A stretch of 8,567 nucleotides of DNA from Sphingomonadaceae bacterium (GCA_020446665.1 JAGREF010000235.1:1-8567); one strand, 5' to 3'. Counted from the stretch's first letter, positions 1 to 5,265 are shown. The notes: a model not told the origin generated them from the letters alone. Numbers and translations: made by a program.

Positions 1-375
1 CGCGGTGCCCCGCTGGGCAAGGAAGGCGCACTGGTTGCCGACCTGCTCAAACTGCTACTCAAGATCCGAGCCCGCGAAATCGATGTTGCAGCCCGGCTGT
101 TGACCCGCTCGGATGAAATGGAAGCCCTCGCTGCGGGACTGCGCGACCTGCCCGTGCTGGAAGGCTGGCGCTATGAAGTGTTTGGCAAGGATGCACTGGA
201 ACTGGTGGAAGGGCAGCTGGCCTTTGCCGTGAAGAATGGCAAGCTGACCATGACCCATATCAATGACATGGCAGGAGAGCTGGCCAACACTGCGGCTGTT
301 GAAAGCGAAGTTGAGGCCGAGACTGAGGCCGAGGACCCAGCTGAAGCCGAACCGGTTGTAGCGGAGAGCGAATGA
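1..375 (+). CDS. rnd: Ribonuclease D, C-terminal part (5' end outside window)
   Basis: The reading frame is open from base 1 (starting RGAPLGKEGALVADLL) and ends at TGA 373-375, so only the last 124 residues are present. RNase D is a 3'-5' exoribonuclease that trims tRNA and other stable RNA ends in the cytoplasm. The visible part matches the helical region after the HRDC domain in alphaproteobacterial RNase D: ALVADLLKLLLK, then AARLLTRSDEMEALAAG, then GWRYEVFGKDALEL followed by a short strand-rich end. The DEDD exonuclease core must lie upstream. Unlike the compact family ending, the last 25 or so residues form an acidic Glu/Ala tail (ESEVEAETEAEDPAEAEP) partly encoded by a 12-bp tandem repeat. 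The stop codon overlaps the oxyR start (ATGA), suggesting translational coupling. The family call comes from recalled sequence pattern, not a search. Confidence 0.8.
   Translation, partial: RGAPLGKEGALVADLLKLLLKIRAREIDVAARLLTRSDEMEALAAGLRDLPVLEGWRYEVFGKDALELVEGQLAFAVKNGKLTMTHINDMAGELANTAAVESEVEAETEAEDPAEAEPVVAESE
312..335 (+). repeat. 12-bp tandem repeat in the acidic tail of RNase D
   Basis: TGAGGCCGAG occurs at 312-321 and again at 324-333, a 12-bp period giving two near-identical units in frame. It encodes the EAETEAED part of the acidic tail. In-frame gain or loss of units would lengthen or shorten the tail by four residues without touching the catalytic region or the downstream oxyR start. 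Confidence 0.6.
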
Positions 376-1268
376 GCACCTACCTGCCCACGATCAAGCA
401 GTTGCAATATCTTGTTGCGCTGCATGAACATGGCCATTTCGGCCGGGCGGCAGAGGCCTGTTTTGTCTCGCAATCCACCCTGTCGGCGGGAATTCGCGAG
501 CTGGAAACGCTGCTAGGCGTAACTCTGGTGGAACGCAGCCGCCGCGTGGTGCGCTTCACGCCCCTCGGCAATCAGGTGGTGGCCAAGGCGCATCGGCTGC
601 TGCGCGAAGCGGAGGAACTGTCCGAACTGGTGCAGGCATCGGGCAAGCCGCTGTCAGGCGAATTGCGCATGAGCGTGATCCCCACCATCGCGCCCTTCCT
701 GTTGCCGCGCATGCTCCCCCGGTTGCGGCGCGAGCGCCCCGCCCTCAAGCTGTTCCTGCGCGAGGAAACCAGCGCAGATGCCATCGAATCGCTTCATCAC
801 GGGCGCTGTGACTGCGTGTTGCTGGCCCTGCCCTTTGCCACGGGCGATGTGGACAAGGCGCATATTTGCGACGACCAGCTCTATGTCGCCTTTCCCAAGG
901 ATGACCCGCGCGATCCGCCAGCCGTTATTCCGCCCGACATGATTGATGAAGGGCGCCTGCTGTTGCTGGAAGATGGCCACTGCCTGAAAGAACATGCGCT
1001 GGCCGCCTGTAACCGGCCCGAACTGCGCGCCTCTGCCACGATGATCGGCACCAGCCTCCACACGCTGGTGCAAATGGTCGATAATGGCCTGGGGCTGACC
1101 ATGCTGCCGCAAATGGCACTGGATGCAGGGATTCTGCACGAAACCAACGTGGTCGCCCGCCCCCTGAAGTCTGACAATGCCAGCCGCGAAATCGCACTTA
1201 TCTGGCGGCGCAATTCTCCTCGCGAAGAAGAATTCAAACTTTTGGCTGAGGAACTTCGTGCAGGCTGA
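372..1268 (+). CDS. oxyR: OxyR, LysR-family hydrogen-peroxide-sensing regulator
   Basis: A 298-residue LysR-type regulator. The winged helix-turn-helix occupies about residues 7-66 (TIKQLQYLVALHEHGHFGRAA, then SQSTLSAGIRELE). The effector domain runs from about 95 to the end. The decisive feature is GHCLKEHALAAC: Cys204 and Cys213 sit nine residues apart in the same motif as the redox pair Cys199/Cys208 of E. coli OxyR, which form a disulphide on peroxide oxidation. GTSLHTLVQMVDNGLGLTMLP is the conserved core after it. Both cysteines are present, so peroxide sensing should be intact. The ATG overlaps the rnd stop, with GGAG at 363-366 five bases upstream, which supports this start. Targets would usually include catalase and alkyl hydroperoxide reductase genes, but none lies in the window. 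Linkage to rnd suggests part of its expression comes by read-through from the rnd transcript. Confidence 0.93.
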   Translation: MSTYLPTIKQLQYLVALHEHGHFGRAAEACFVSQSTLSAGIRELETLLGVTLVERSRRVVRFTPLGNQVVAKAHRLLREAEELSELVQASGKPLSGELRMSVIPTIAPFLLPRMLPRLRRERPALKLFLREETSADAIESLHHGRCDCVLLALPFATGDVDKAHICDDQLYVAFPKDDPRDPPAVIPPDMIDEGRLLLLEDGHCLKEHALAACNRPELRASATMIGTSLHTLVQMVDNGLGLTMLPQMALDAGILHETNVVARPLKSDNASREIALIWRRNSPREEEFKLLAEELRAG

Positions 1269-1313
1269 GAGGCATGCGATGTAACTTCTTGTCACGAAGC
1301 GTCTTTGCCTGAG

Positions 1314-1355
1314 ACAGAAAATTTTCCGCAAGTGTGCGTCCTGCATATTTTCTGT
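1314..1355. repeat. Perfect 9-bp inverted repeat between oxyR and the mipZ-like gene
   Basis: ACAGAAAAT (1314-1322) and ATTTTCTGT (1347-1355) are exact reverse complements separated by 24 bases, which themselves hold a short CGCA/TGCG stem (1327-1330 and 1335-1338). There is no T-run after the right arm, so it does not look like a standard intrinsic terminator. It could be an operator for a dimeric or cooperative regulator, or a stem at the end of the oxyR transcript. A second, weaker pair, CTTCGTG (1254-1260) and CACGAAG (1293-1299), spans the oxyR stop. Neither matches an OxyR site that I can recognise. Confidence 0.45.
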
Positions 1356-1363
1356 TACCATCC

Positions 1364-1372
1364 TGTGGATAA
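1364..1372 (-). promoter_or_regulatory. Consensus DnaA box upstream of the mipZ-like gene
   Basis: TGTGGATAA on the plus strand is TTATCCACA on the minus strand, an exact match to the high-affinity DnaA box. It lies 34 bases before the mipZ-like start codon. By simple arithmetic (uniform bases, both strands) an exact match is expected about 0.065 times in the whole window and about 0.001 times in this 138-bp gap. It is a single box with no cluster or AT-rich unwinding region, so it fits a DnaA-regulated promoter better than a replication origin. Confidence 0.65.
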
Positions 1373-1374
1373 CT

Positions 1375-1379
1375 GATTC
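1375..1379. promoter_or_regulatory. GANTC (CcrM-type methylation) site next to the DnaA box
   Basis: GATTC lies two bases after the DnaA box and 27 bases before the mipZ-like start. A second site, GAATC, is at 1412-1416 inside the first codons. GANTC is the target of the cell-cycle methyltransferase CcrM in alphaproteobacteria. Of the gaps between genes in this window, I see GANTC only here and at 5211-5215. Function as a methylation-sensitive promoter element is inferred. Confidence 0.5.
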
Positions 1380-1406
1380 GTTTAGCGGGAAAGGGGACCT
1401 CGCTTC

Positions 1407-2381
1407 ATGTGGAATCCGTCGCTTTCAGAAGCGGGGCGGACGCCTCCATCTGTTGACCAGACTGCCGCCTTCAATGGTGATGGCGAGCATCCCTCTGTCG
1501 TGCTGCGCGATGTCGCATCCCGCCCCAGGCCCGATGCGCATATTATCACCTTTGCGAATGAGAAGGGCGGCGTGGGCAAATCCACCCTTGCCTTCCACAC
1601 GGCCATCGCACTGGCCGATGCCGGGCAGAAAGTCGCCATAATTGACCTCGACCGCCGCCAGCGTTCGCTGGACAATGCGCTGACCAACCGGGAAGGCACT
1701 GCGCGCAATCTGAAGGTTCGCCTGCCTACCCCCGCGCATTGCGTGCTGGAAAAGCCAAACGGCGCGCAACTGAGCCAGGAAATGGCGCGGATTGGCCAGG
1801 GCTGCAATTTCATCCTGATTGATGCACCCGGGCATGATTCCCCGGTCTTCCGCCGCGCAATTGCCATGGCCGATACACTGGTAACGCCGGTCAACAGCTC
1901 TTTCGTCGATCTGGAAATGCTCGGTCGCCATGATCCGGTGACGATGAGACTGCGCGCACCGGGGCAATTCGGGGCCATGGTCGAACAGTTACGGGCCGAG
2001 CGGGAGCGGATGGGGCGCGGTACGATTGACTGGATCGTGGCCCGCAACCGGGTGCGCAATTGCGAAGCCCGCAACAGCACCCGCATTGATCGTGCCCTGG
2101 CCGGTCTGGCTGAACGTTTCGATTTTCGTCTCGCAGACGGGCTGAGCGAACGGGTCGCCTATCGCGAGCTGTTTCTGTTCGGGCTGACCCATCTCGACAT
2201 CCACCGCATTCCGAGACTCGCGCACAAGCAATATCGGGTCGGCAATGAAGTGCAGCGCCTGATGGAGGCGATGCGGCTGAATTTCGAACGGTGTGACTGG
2301 GTGCCGCCCAGGGAAGCAAAAGTGCCGGTTTCCGCGAAAGTGACCCGCGCCTATGACGAGATAATTCAGAGCTACGCCTGA
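1407..2381 (+). CDS. mipZ: MipZ-like ParA-family ATPase (division-plane positioning)
   Basis: A 324-residue deviant-Walker-A ATPase. The P-loop is FANEKGGVGKST (49-60), with signature Lys53 and Lys58. The next conserved block is VAIIDLDRRQRS (76-87). Walker B is FILIDAPGHDS (135-145). PVNSSFVDLEMLGRHDPVT and the later stretch IDWIVARNRV...EARN, ending in AYRELFLFGLTHLD, are hallmarks of MipZ rather than of plasmid ParA. MipZ forms an ATP-dependent gradient from the ParB-bound pole and blocks FtsZ polymerisation away from midcell. Compared with Caulobacter MipZ, which begins almost directly at the P-loop, this protein carries about 44 extra N-terminal residues and a longer C-terminus. The ATG has AAGGGG (1391-1396) ten bases upstream. 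An in-frame GTG at 1500 is the only obvious later start, and it lacks a good ribosome site. There is no parB neighbour, so a second MipZ copy elsewhere is possible. Confidence 0.82.
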   Translation: MWNPSLSEAGRTPPSVDQTAAFNGDGEHPSVVLRDVASRPRPDAHIITFANEKGGVGKSTLAFHTAIALADAGQKVAIIDLDRRQRSLDNALTNREGTARNLKVRLPTPAHCVLEKPNGAQLSQEMARIGQGCNFILIDAPGHDSPVFRRAIAMADTLVTPVNSSFVDLEMLGRHDPVTMRLRAPGQFGAMVEQLRAERERMGRGTIDWIVARNRVRNCEARNSTRIDRALAGLAERFDFRLADGLSERVAYRELFLFGLTHLDIHRIPRLAHKQYRVGNEVQRLMEAMRLNFERCDWVPPREAKVPVSAKVTRAYDEIIQSYA

Positions 2382-2433
2382 ACCAGATCAGCGCAAGCTT
2401 CACGAATTGTTGGTAAATTCCGGTTTAAGGACA

Positions 2434-2451
2434 ACCCCATAACAAAGGGGT
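2434..2451 (+). promoter_or_regulatory. Ribosome binding site of the PilZ gene inside a small possible hairpin
   Basis: The ribosome site AGGGG (2446-2450) lies seven bases before the ATG. Its Gs can pair with an upstream ACCCC: arms 2434-2438 and 2447-2451 with an 8-base loop. Such a stem would hide the site, but five base pairs is weak and could be chance. Confidence 0.3.
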
Positions 2452-2457
2452 AGCATT

Positions 2458-2793
2458 ATGCGTTCTTACAATCGTTTTGTTATCGACAAGGAAATCGCGT
2501 GCCAGATCAAGGGCAGGACGCTGACTGTCGGCCTGTATAACCTGTCCTGCGGCGGCTGCATGATTGAAAGCGCCAGCAAGGGTGTGCGCAAAGACGCGCG
2601 TATCGTTCTGCAGATCAATGACAAGACGGAAATGCCGGGCAAGATTGTCTGGCGCATCGGCAAGAATGCCGGGATCAAGTTCGACCTGCCGCTGCATCAC
2701 GCCGTCGTCGCCGCCATGGGCCCGACCGCGAGCGATGAAGATTTCGACCAGTACGACCCGCGCGACCGCTTTGGCATCCCGTTGATCGGGTAA
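2458..2793 (+). CDS. Single-domain PilZ protein, predicted c-di-GMP receptor
   Basis: An 111-residue cytoplasmic protein that is essentially one PilZ domain. Both ligand motifs are visible: RxxxR as RSYNR (residues 2-6, directly after the initiator Met) and the D/NxSxxG motif as NLSCGG (28-33). PGKIVWRIGKNAGIKFD (about 59-75) is the usual later strand pair. With both motifs intact, c-di-GMP binding is expected. The ribosome site AGGGG (2446-2450) supports the start, and the motif at residue 2 leaves no room for a later one. It follows the mipZ-like gene by 76 bases on the same strand, with no clear terminator between, so co-transcription is possible. The acidic stretch SDEDFDQYDPRD near the C-terminus is outside the core domain and could be an interaction tail. 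Such stand-alone PilZ proteins usually act as adaptors on motility, polysaccharide or cell-cycle targets. The target here is unknown. Confidence 0.88.
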   Translation: MRSYNRFVIDKEIACQIKGRTLTVGLYNLSCGGCMIESASKGVRKDARIVLQINDKTEMPGKIVWRIGKNAGIKFDLPLHHAVVAAMGPTASDEDFDQYDPRDRFGIPLIG

Positions 2794-2950
2794 TACCACT
2801 TCGGGCCCAGGCTGGCTTCACAATCAGATGATGACGTGCCGAAAATTGTAATTTTTCGATACCCGGCGCGCAGCGACCAATTGGGTCGTGAGCACCGGAA
2901 GATCGGAAAGTCGCGATTTGCAGGCCGTCAGGGCTGATTGTGGAGGTAGC
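2794..2950. other. Gap between convergent PilZ gene and pgsA, with weak stem-loops
   Basis: These 157 bases hold no supported gene. Two short palindromes stand out: an AT-rich AAAATT...AATTTT element (2842-2847 and 2850-2855) and CGACC/GGTCG with a 5-base loop (2874-2878 and 2884-2888). Either might help end transcription from the two converging genes. Neither is a convincing intrinsic terminator, because the AT-rich one has almost no loop and the GC-rich one has no T-run. Confidence 0.3.
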
Positions 2951-3544
2951 CTAGTCCATGTGCTTGAGGCCGACGCGCAGATAATCCCAACCAGTAATAA
3001 GCGTCAGGATGGCCGCGCCCCAAAGCGTCGCCAGACCGACCGTATGCGGCACATTGGCGAGCACTTCGCCCAACTGCACATTCCAGCCGGGCAGCGCATT
3101 GCCGAGGATCAGCGAGCCCAGCGCAATGATTTGCAACGTCGTCTTCCACTTGGCCAGCGCGCTGACCGGCACGGACACCTGCAATCCGCCGAGAAATTCG
3201 CGCAGGCCCGACACGGCTATTTCGCGCACCAGAATAATCAGCCCCGCGATGACATGCATATCGCCCACATAGGGGCCGGTGAGAATGCCCTGTGCCGTCA
3301 GCACCAGGATCACGGCAGCCACCATGATCTTGTCCGCGATGGGATCGAGGAAGATGCCCAGCTTAGACACGGCCCCGCTCGACCGGGCCAAATATCCATC
3401 AAAATAATCGGTTATGCCCATCAGGCAGTAAAGCCCGAAGGCCAGACCGTAACCGAGCGCCCAATCCGGCCACCACAGCAGGAAGGCCAGGAACGGCACC
3501 GCGAAGATGCGCGACAGGGTGAGAATGTTCGGCAGTGTCAGCAT
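2951..3544 (-). CDS. pgsA: CDP-diacylglycerol-glycerol-3-phosphate phosphatidyltransferase
   Basis: A 197-residue integral membrane enzyme that makes phosphatidylglycerol phosphate from CDP-diacylglycerol and glycerol-3-phosphate, the committed step to phosphatidylglycerol and cardiolipin. The CDP-alcohol phosphotransferase motif is complete: Asp46, Asp49-Gly50, Ala53-Arg54, Gly63, Asp67 and Asp71, in the stretches DYFDGYLAR and GIFLDPIADK. Several hydrophobic segments follow (for example IMVAAVILVL and IIALGSLIL). MLTLPNILTLSRI is the typical start of the family, and AGGGGG at 3551-3556 sits six bases upstream. The frame stays open to 3739, but the 65 extra residues look unlike the family and would run into the neighbouring gene, so the shorter start is preferred. 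It diverges from an LplT-like transporter gene, giving a small phospholipid locus. In the sequence shown, uvrC or moa genes, frequent pgsA neighbours elsewhere, are not next to it. Confidence 0.95.
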   Translation of the reverse strand: MLTLPNILTLSRIFAVPFLAFLLWWPDWALGYGLAFGLYCLMGITDYFDGYLARSSGAVSKLGIFLDPIADKIMVAAVILVLTAQGILTGPYVGDMHVIAGLIILVREIAVSGLREFLGGLQVSVPVSALAKWKTTLQIIALGSLILGNALPGWNVQLGEVLANVPHTVGLATLWGAAILTLITGWDYLRVGLKHMD

Positions 3545-3575
3545 GCCCTGCCCCCTTAGCCCAGGATGCGCCCAT

Positions 3576-3594
3576 GCAAAAGCATGGCTTTTGC
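3576..3594. promoter_or_regulatory. 19-bp palindrome in the shared pgsA/MFS promoter region
   Basis: GCAAAAGC (3576-3583), ATG, then GCTTTTGC (3587-3594) form a perfect 8-bp inverted repeat. It overlaps a second one, CCATGC AAAA GCATGG (3572-3587), so two alternative stems could form. The site lies 32 bases before pgsA and 63 bases before the MFS gene, in the only non-coding DNA between two divergent lipid-related genes. A symmetric operator serving both promoters is the simplest reading. A short terminator-like stem followed by CTTTT on the plus strand is the alternative, but there is no upstream plus-strand gene to terminate. Confidence 0.5.
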
Positions 3595-3656
3595 CCTTGT
3601 CCCTGATCATTGAGCCGCTAGAGCTTGAGCAAGAGAGAGACGGGGCTGAATTCCTG

Positions 3657-4973
3657 ATGACTACAACGACGCATATTCTGCGCCGCAGGCGTTTCCTGCC
3701 GCTCTTCGTCACCCAATTGCTGGGTGCGTTTAACGACAATCTCTACAAGACCGCGATGGTGCTGTTCGTTGTCTACAGCATCTATAATTCGGAAGAGGCA
3801 GAGGGAACCTTCAGCGCGGTTGCTTCGCTGATCTTCATTGCGCCTTTCTTCCTGTTTTCCGCCATTGCCGGGCAATTGGCCGATATGCGCGACAAGGCGA
3901 AGATCATCCGCATCGTCAAACTCTGCGAAATCGGCATCATGATTGTGGGGGCTACGGGCCTGTGGCTGGCATGGCGGGGCATTGCCGTGGAGCTGGTGGC
4001 AATCCCGCTGCTGCTGCTCGCCCTGTTCGCCATGGGCGTGCATTCGACTTTCTTCGGGCCGATCAAATACGCCATCCTGCCCCAGCATCTGCGCGATGGC
4101 GAAGTGCTGGCCGGCACCGGGCTGGTCGAGGCGGGAACCTATATCGCCATTCTGGCCGGCACGATCATCGCGGGCTGGATCGAAGTGGAACATGCGGCCA
4201 TTGCGGTGATTGGCGTGGCCATGATCGGCTATCTTACCGGGCGGCAAGTACCCCCTGCCCCCGCGCAGTCCGAGCCGGAAAAGCTGGATTTCCATTTCAT
4301 CCGTGCCTCCATCGATCTGGTGCGCAACACCATGCATGACAATCGCGTCTATCTCGCGATTGTCTCGATCAGTTTCTTCTGGACCATTGGTACTGTGCTG
4401 TTCATCCACTTCCCGCCGCTGGTGAAAAACAACATTACCGGGACGAAGGAAGTCGCCAGCCTGTTTCTGGTAATCTTCTCTGTCGGCGTTGCCATCGGAT
4501 CGGTCGCGGTCAACGCCTTGCTGGGCGGCAAGGTTTCCGCCCGCTACTCGCCTGTCTCAGTGATCATCATGGGGCTGATGGTGGTGGTGTTCTACCTGAT
4601 CGCCAATGCGTGGGTGCCTGCGCCAGAGGGGCAATTATTCGACACGCTGGCTTTCCTGAAACAGCCGCTGGCCATCCCCTTGATGCTCTCGCTGCTGGGT
4701 ATTGCGGTGTTTGGCGGGATGTTCGTGGTGCCGCTTTATGCGTTTCTGACCACTTTCGTACCCAAGACGCAGACTGCCCGCACGATTGCGGCCAATAATA
4801 TCGTCAATTCCGGGGCCATGGTGGGCGGGTCAGCGGTGGTGACGGCCCTCACCGCAATTGGCATTCCGATTTTGCAGCAATTGCTGCTCAGTGCGGCGAT
4901 GTGCCTGTTTTCTGCATGGCTGGGTCGCCAGTTGCTGGCGGCAGAGCGGGAAGCGGAAGCAGCCGCTTCCTGA
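3657..4973 (+). CDS. MFS transporter, LplT-like (lysophospholipid transporter family)
   Basis: A 438-residue polytopic membrane protein, somewhat longer than E. coli LplT (397). It has a basic N-terminus (HILRRRRF) followed by FLPLFVTQLLGAFNDNLYKTAMV. GAFNDNLYK (23-31) is the mark of LplT and of the LplT-like part of LplT-acyltransferase-Aas fusion proteins. Further family stretches are GQLADMRDKAKIIR, FFGPIKYAILPQHL and GGMFVVPLYAFLTT. LplT moves lysophospholipids across the inner membrane for re-acylation. Here the transporter stands alone: no PlsC or Aas domain is fused or adjacent, so the re-acylating partner must lie elsewhere or the substrate differs. The frame is open from 3507, but the earlier residues overlap pgsA and look non-coding. 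MTTTTHILRRRR at 3657 is chosen, with only a weak ribosome site (CGGGG at 3641-3645). Exact substrate is unproven. Confidence 0.82.
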   Translation: MTTTTHILRRRRFLPLFVTQLLGAFNDNLYKTAMVLFVVYSIYNSEEAEGTFSAVASLIFIAPFFLFSAIAGQLADMRDKAKIIRIVKLCEIGIMIVGATGLWLAWRGIAVELVAIPLLLLALFAMGVHSTFFGPIKYAILPQHLRDGEVLAGTGLVEAGTYIAILAGTIIAGWIEVEHAAIAVIGVAMIGYLTGRQVPPAPAQSEPEKLDFHFIRASIDLVRNTMHDNRVYLAIVSISFFWTIGTVLFIHFPPLVKNNITGTKEVASLFLVIFSVGVAIGSVAVNALLGGKVSARYSPVSVIIMGLMVVVFYLIANAWVPAPEGQLFDTLAFLKQPLAIPLMLSLLGIAVFGGMFVVPLYAFLTTFVPKTQTARTIAANNIVNSGAMVGGSAVVTALTAIGIPILQQLLLSAAMCLFSAWLGRQLLAAEREAEAAAS

Positions 4974-4982
4974 AGCGTCAGG
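4969..4982. other. Convergent stop codons within a 14-bp imperfect palindrome
   Basis: CCTGA (4969-4973), AGCG, TCAGG (4978-4982): the two arms are exact inverted copies and contain the stop codons of the MFS gene (TGA 4971-4973) and the small minus-strand gene (TGA, plus-strand 4978-4980). The arms are too short for a strong terminator. The arrangement leaves only four bases between the two genes. Confidence 0.4.
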
Positions 4983-5169
4983 CGATAAAGATCGCCACAC
5001 CCACCAGACAGGCGAAATAGGCTGAAATAAAGCCCTTCACATCTTCCGCTGTCAGGAACCACGCCGGGCGCGACGGCACCGGCTTGCTGCCCTTGCGGAC
5101 ATGTGGGGGAAGGCTCGCCAGATAAGGGTGGCGGGCGGCTTCATCGGTTATGACCAGTGACCTACGCAT
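4978..5169 (-). CDS. Small protein with one C-terminal membrane segment, unrecognised
   Basis: A 63-residue frame starting MRRSLVITDEAARHPYLASL and ending in AEDVKGFISAYFACLVGVAIFIA. I do not recognise a named family. The layout is convincing for a real protein: a polar, basic middle (PPHVRKGSKPVPSRPAWF) followed by a hydrophobic stretch of about 18-20 residues (44-63) reaching almost to the last residue, so it could be tail-anchored or a single-pass inner-membrane protein. Lys and Arg before the segment suggest that the N-terminus stays in the cytoplasm. The frame is open far upstream (to 6336) against the ThDP enzyme gene, but that extension is antisense shadow. The ATG at 5169 is preferred because the sequence character changes there, although no good ribosome site precedes it, so leaderless or weak translation is possible. 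It converges with the MFS gene, four bases away. Function is not assigned. Confidence 0.6.
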   Translation of the reverse strand: MRRSLVITDEAARHPYLASLPPHVRKGSKPVPSRPAWFLTAEDVKGFISAYFACLVGVAIFIA

Positions 5170-5179
5170 GGCCAGACTG

Positions 5180-5198
5180 TTAACCCAGCAATAACCAT
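5180..5198 (+). promoter_or_regulatory. CtrA-like site (TTAA-N7-ATAACCAT), one mismatch
   Basis: TTAA (5180-5183), seven bases, then ATAACCAT (5191-5198). The CtrA consensus is TTAA-N7-TTAA, often extended to TTAACCAT, so one position differs. It lies 11 bases upstream of the small minus-strand gene and about 130 bases upstream of the ThDP enzyme gene. A GANTC site follows at 5211-5215. CtrA control is only a suggestion, because AT-rich half-sites also arise by chance. Confidence 0.3.
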
Positions 5199-5228
5199 TG
5201 CACAGCCCGCGAATCGGCGATGTCGCAA

Positions 5229-5265
5229 GGCGGGACATTAAGCATTCCACTTCACTTTTCCCGCC
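5229..5265. repeat. 7-bp inverted repeat upstream of the ThDP enzyme gene
   Basis: GGCGGGA (5229-5235) and TCCCGCC (5259-5265) are exact reverse complements separated by 23 AT-richer bases, ending 63 bases before the ATG of the ThDP enzyme. The relatively AT-rich centre between GC-rich arms could hold promoter elements, though I cannot name a clear -35/-10 pair. It could be an operator or a leader stem, or chance. Confidence 0.3.

Noticed and set aside
654..1361. A 235-codon minus-strand open frame over oxyR
   Set aside because: It is antisense to oxyR and has no recognisable domain.
1364..1372. The DnaA box as part of a replication origin
   Set aside because: Only one exact box is present. 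A single one-mismatch relative (TGTGGACAA, 848-856) lies inside oxyR. There is no AT-rich unwinding element, and dnaA, hemE or parAB are absent.
2888..3559. A 223-codon plus-strand open frame over pgsA
   Set aside because: Its Arg/Gln/His-rich translation is typical of a shadow; pgsA on the other strand has a complete enzymatic motif.
3572..3592. CCATGC-AAAA-GCATGG followed by CTTTT as an intrinsic terminator
   Set aside because: There is no plus-strand gene upstream to terminate, the stem is six pairs, and the T-run is only four. A promoter-region palindrome is more likely.
3507..3656. Upstream extension of the MFS transporter into pgsA
   Set aside because: The first 50 residues do not resemble LplT proteins, and they overlap the pgsA coding start on the other strand.
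3545..3739. Upstream extension of pgsA to an ATG at 3739
   Set aside because: The added 65 residues are Ser/Arg-rich, unlike the family, and overlap the MFS start. The internal ATG has a strong ribosome site.
3618..4409. A 263-codon minus-strand open frame over the MFS gene
   Set aside because: Its composition is rich in His, Asp and Gln with no hydrophobic core, and it mirrors the codons of a clear transporter gene.
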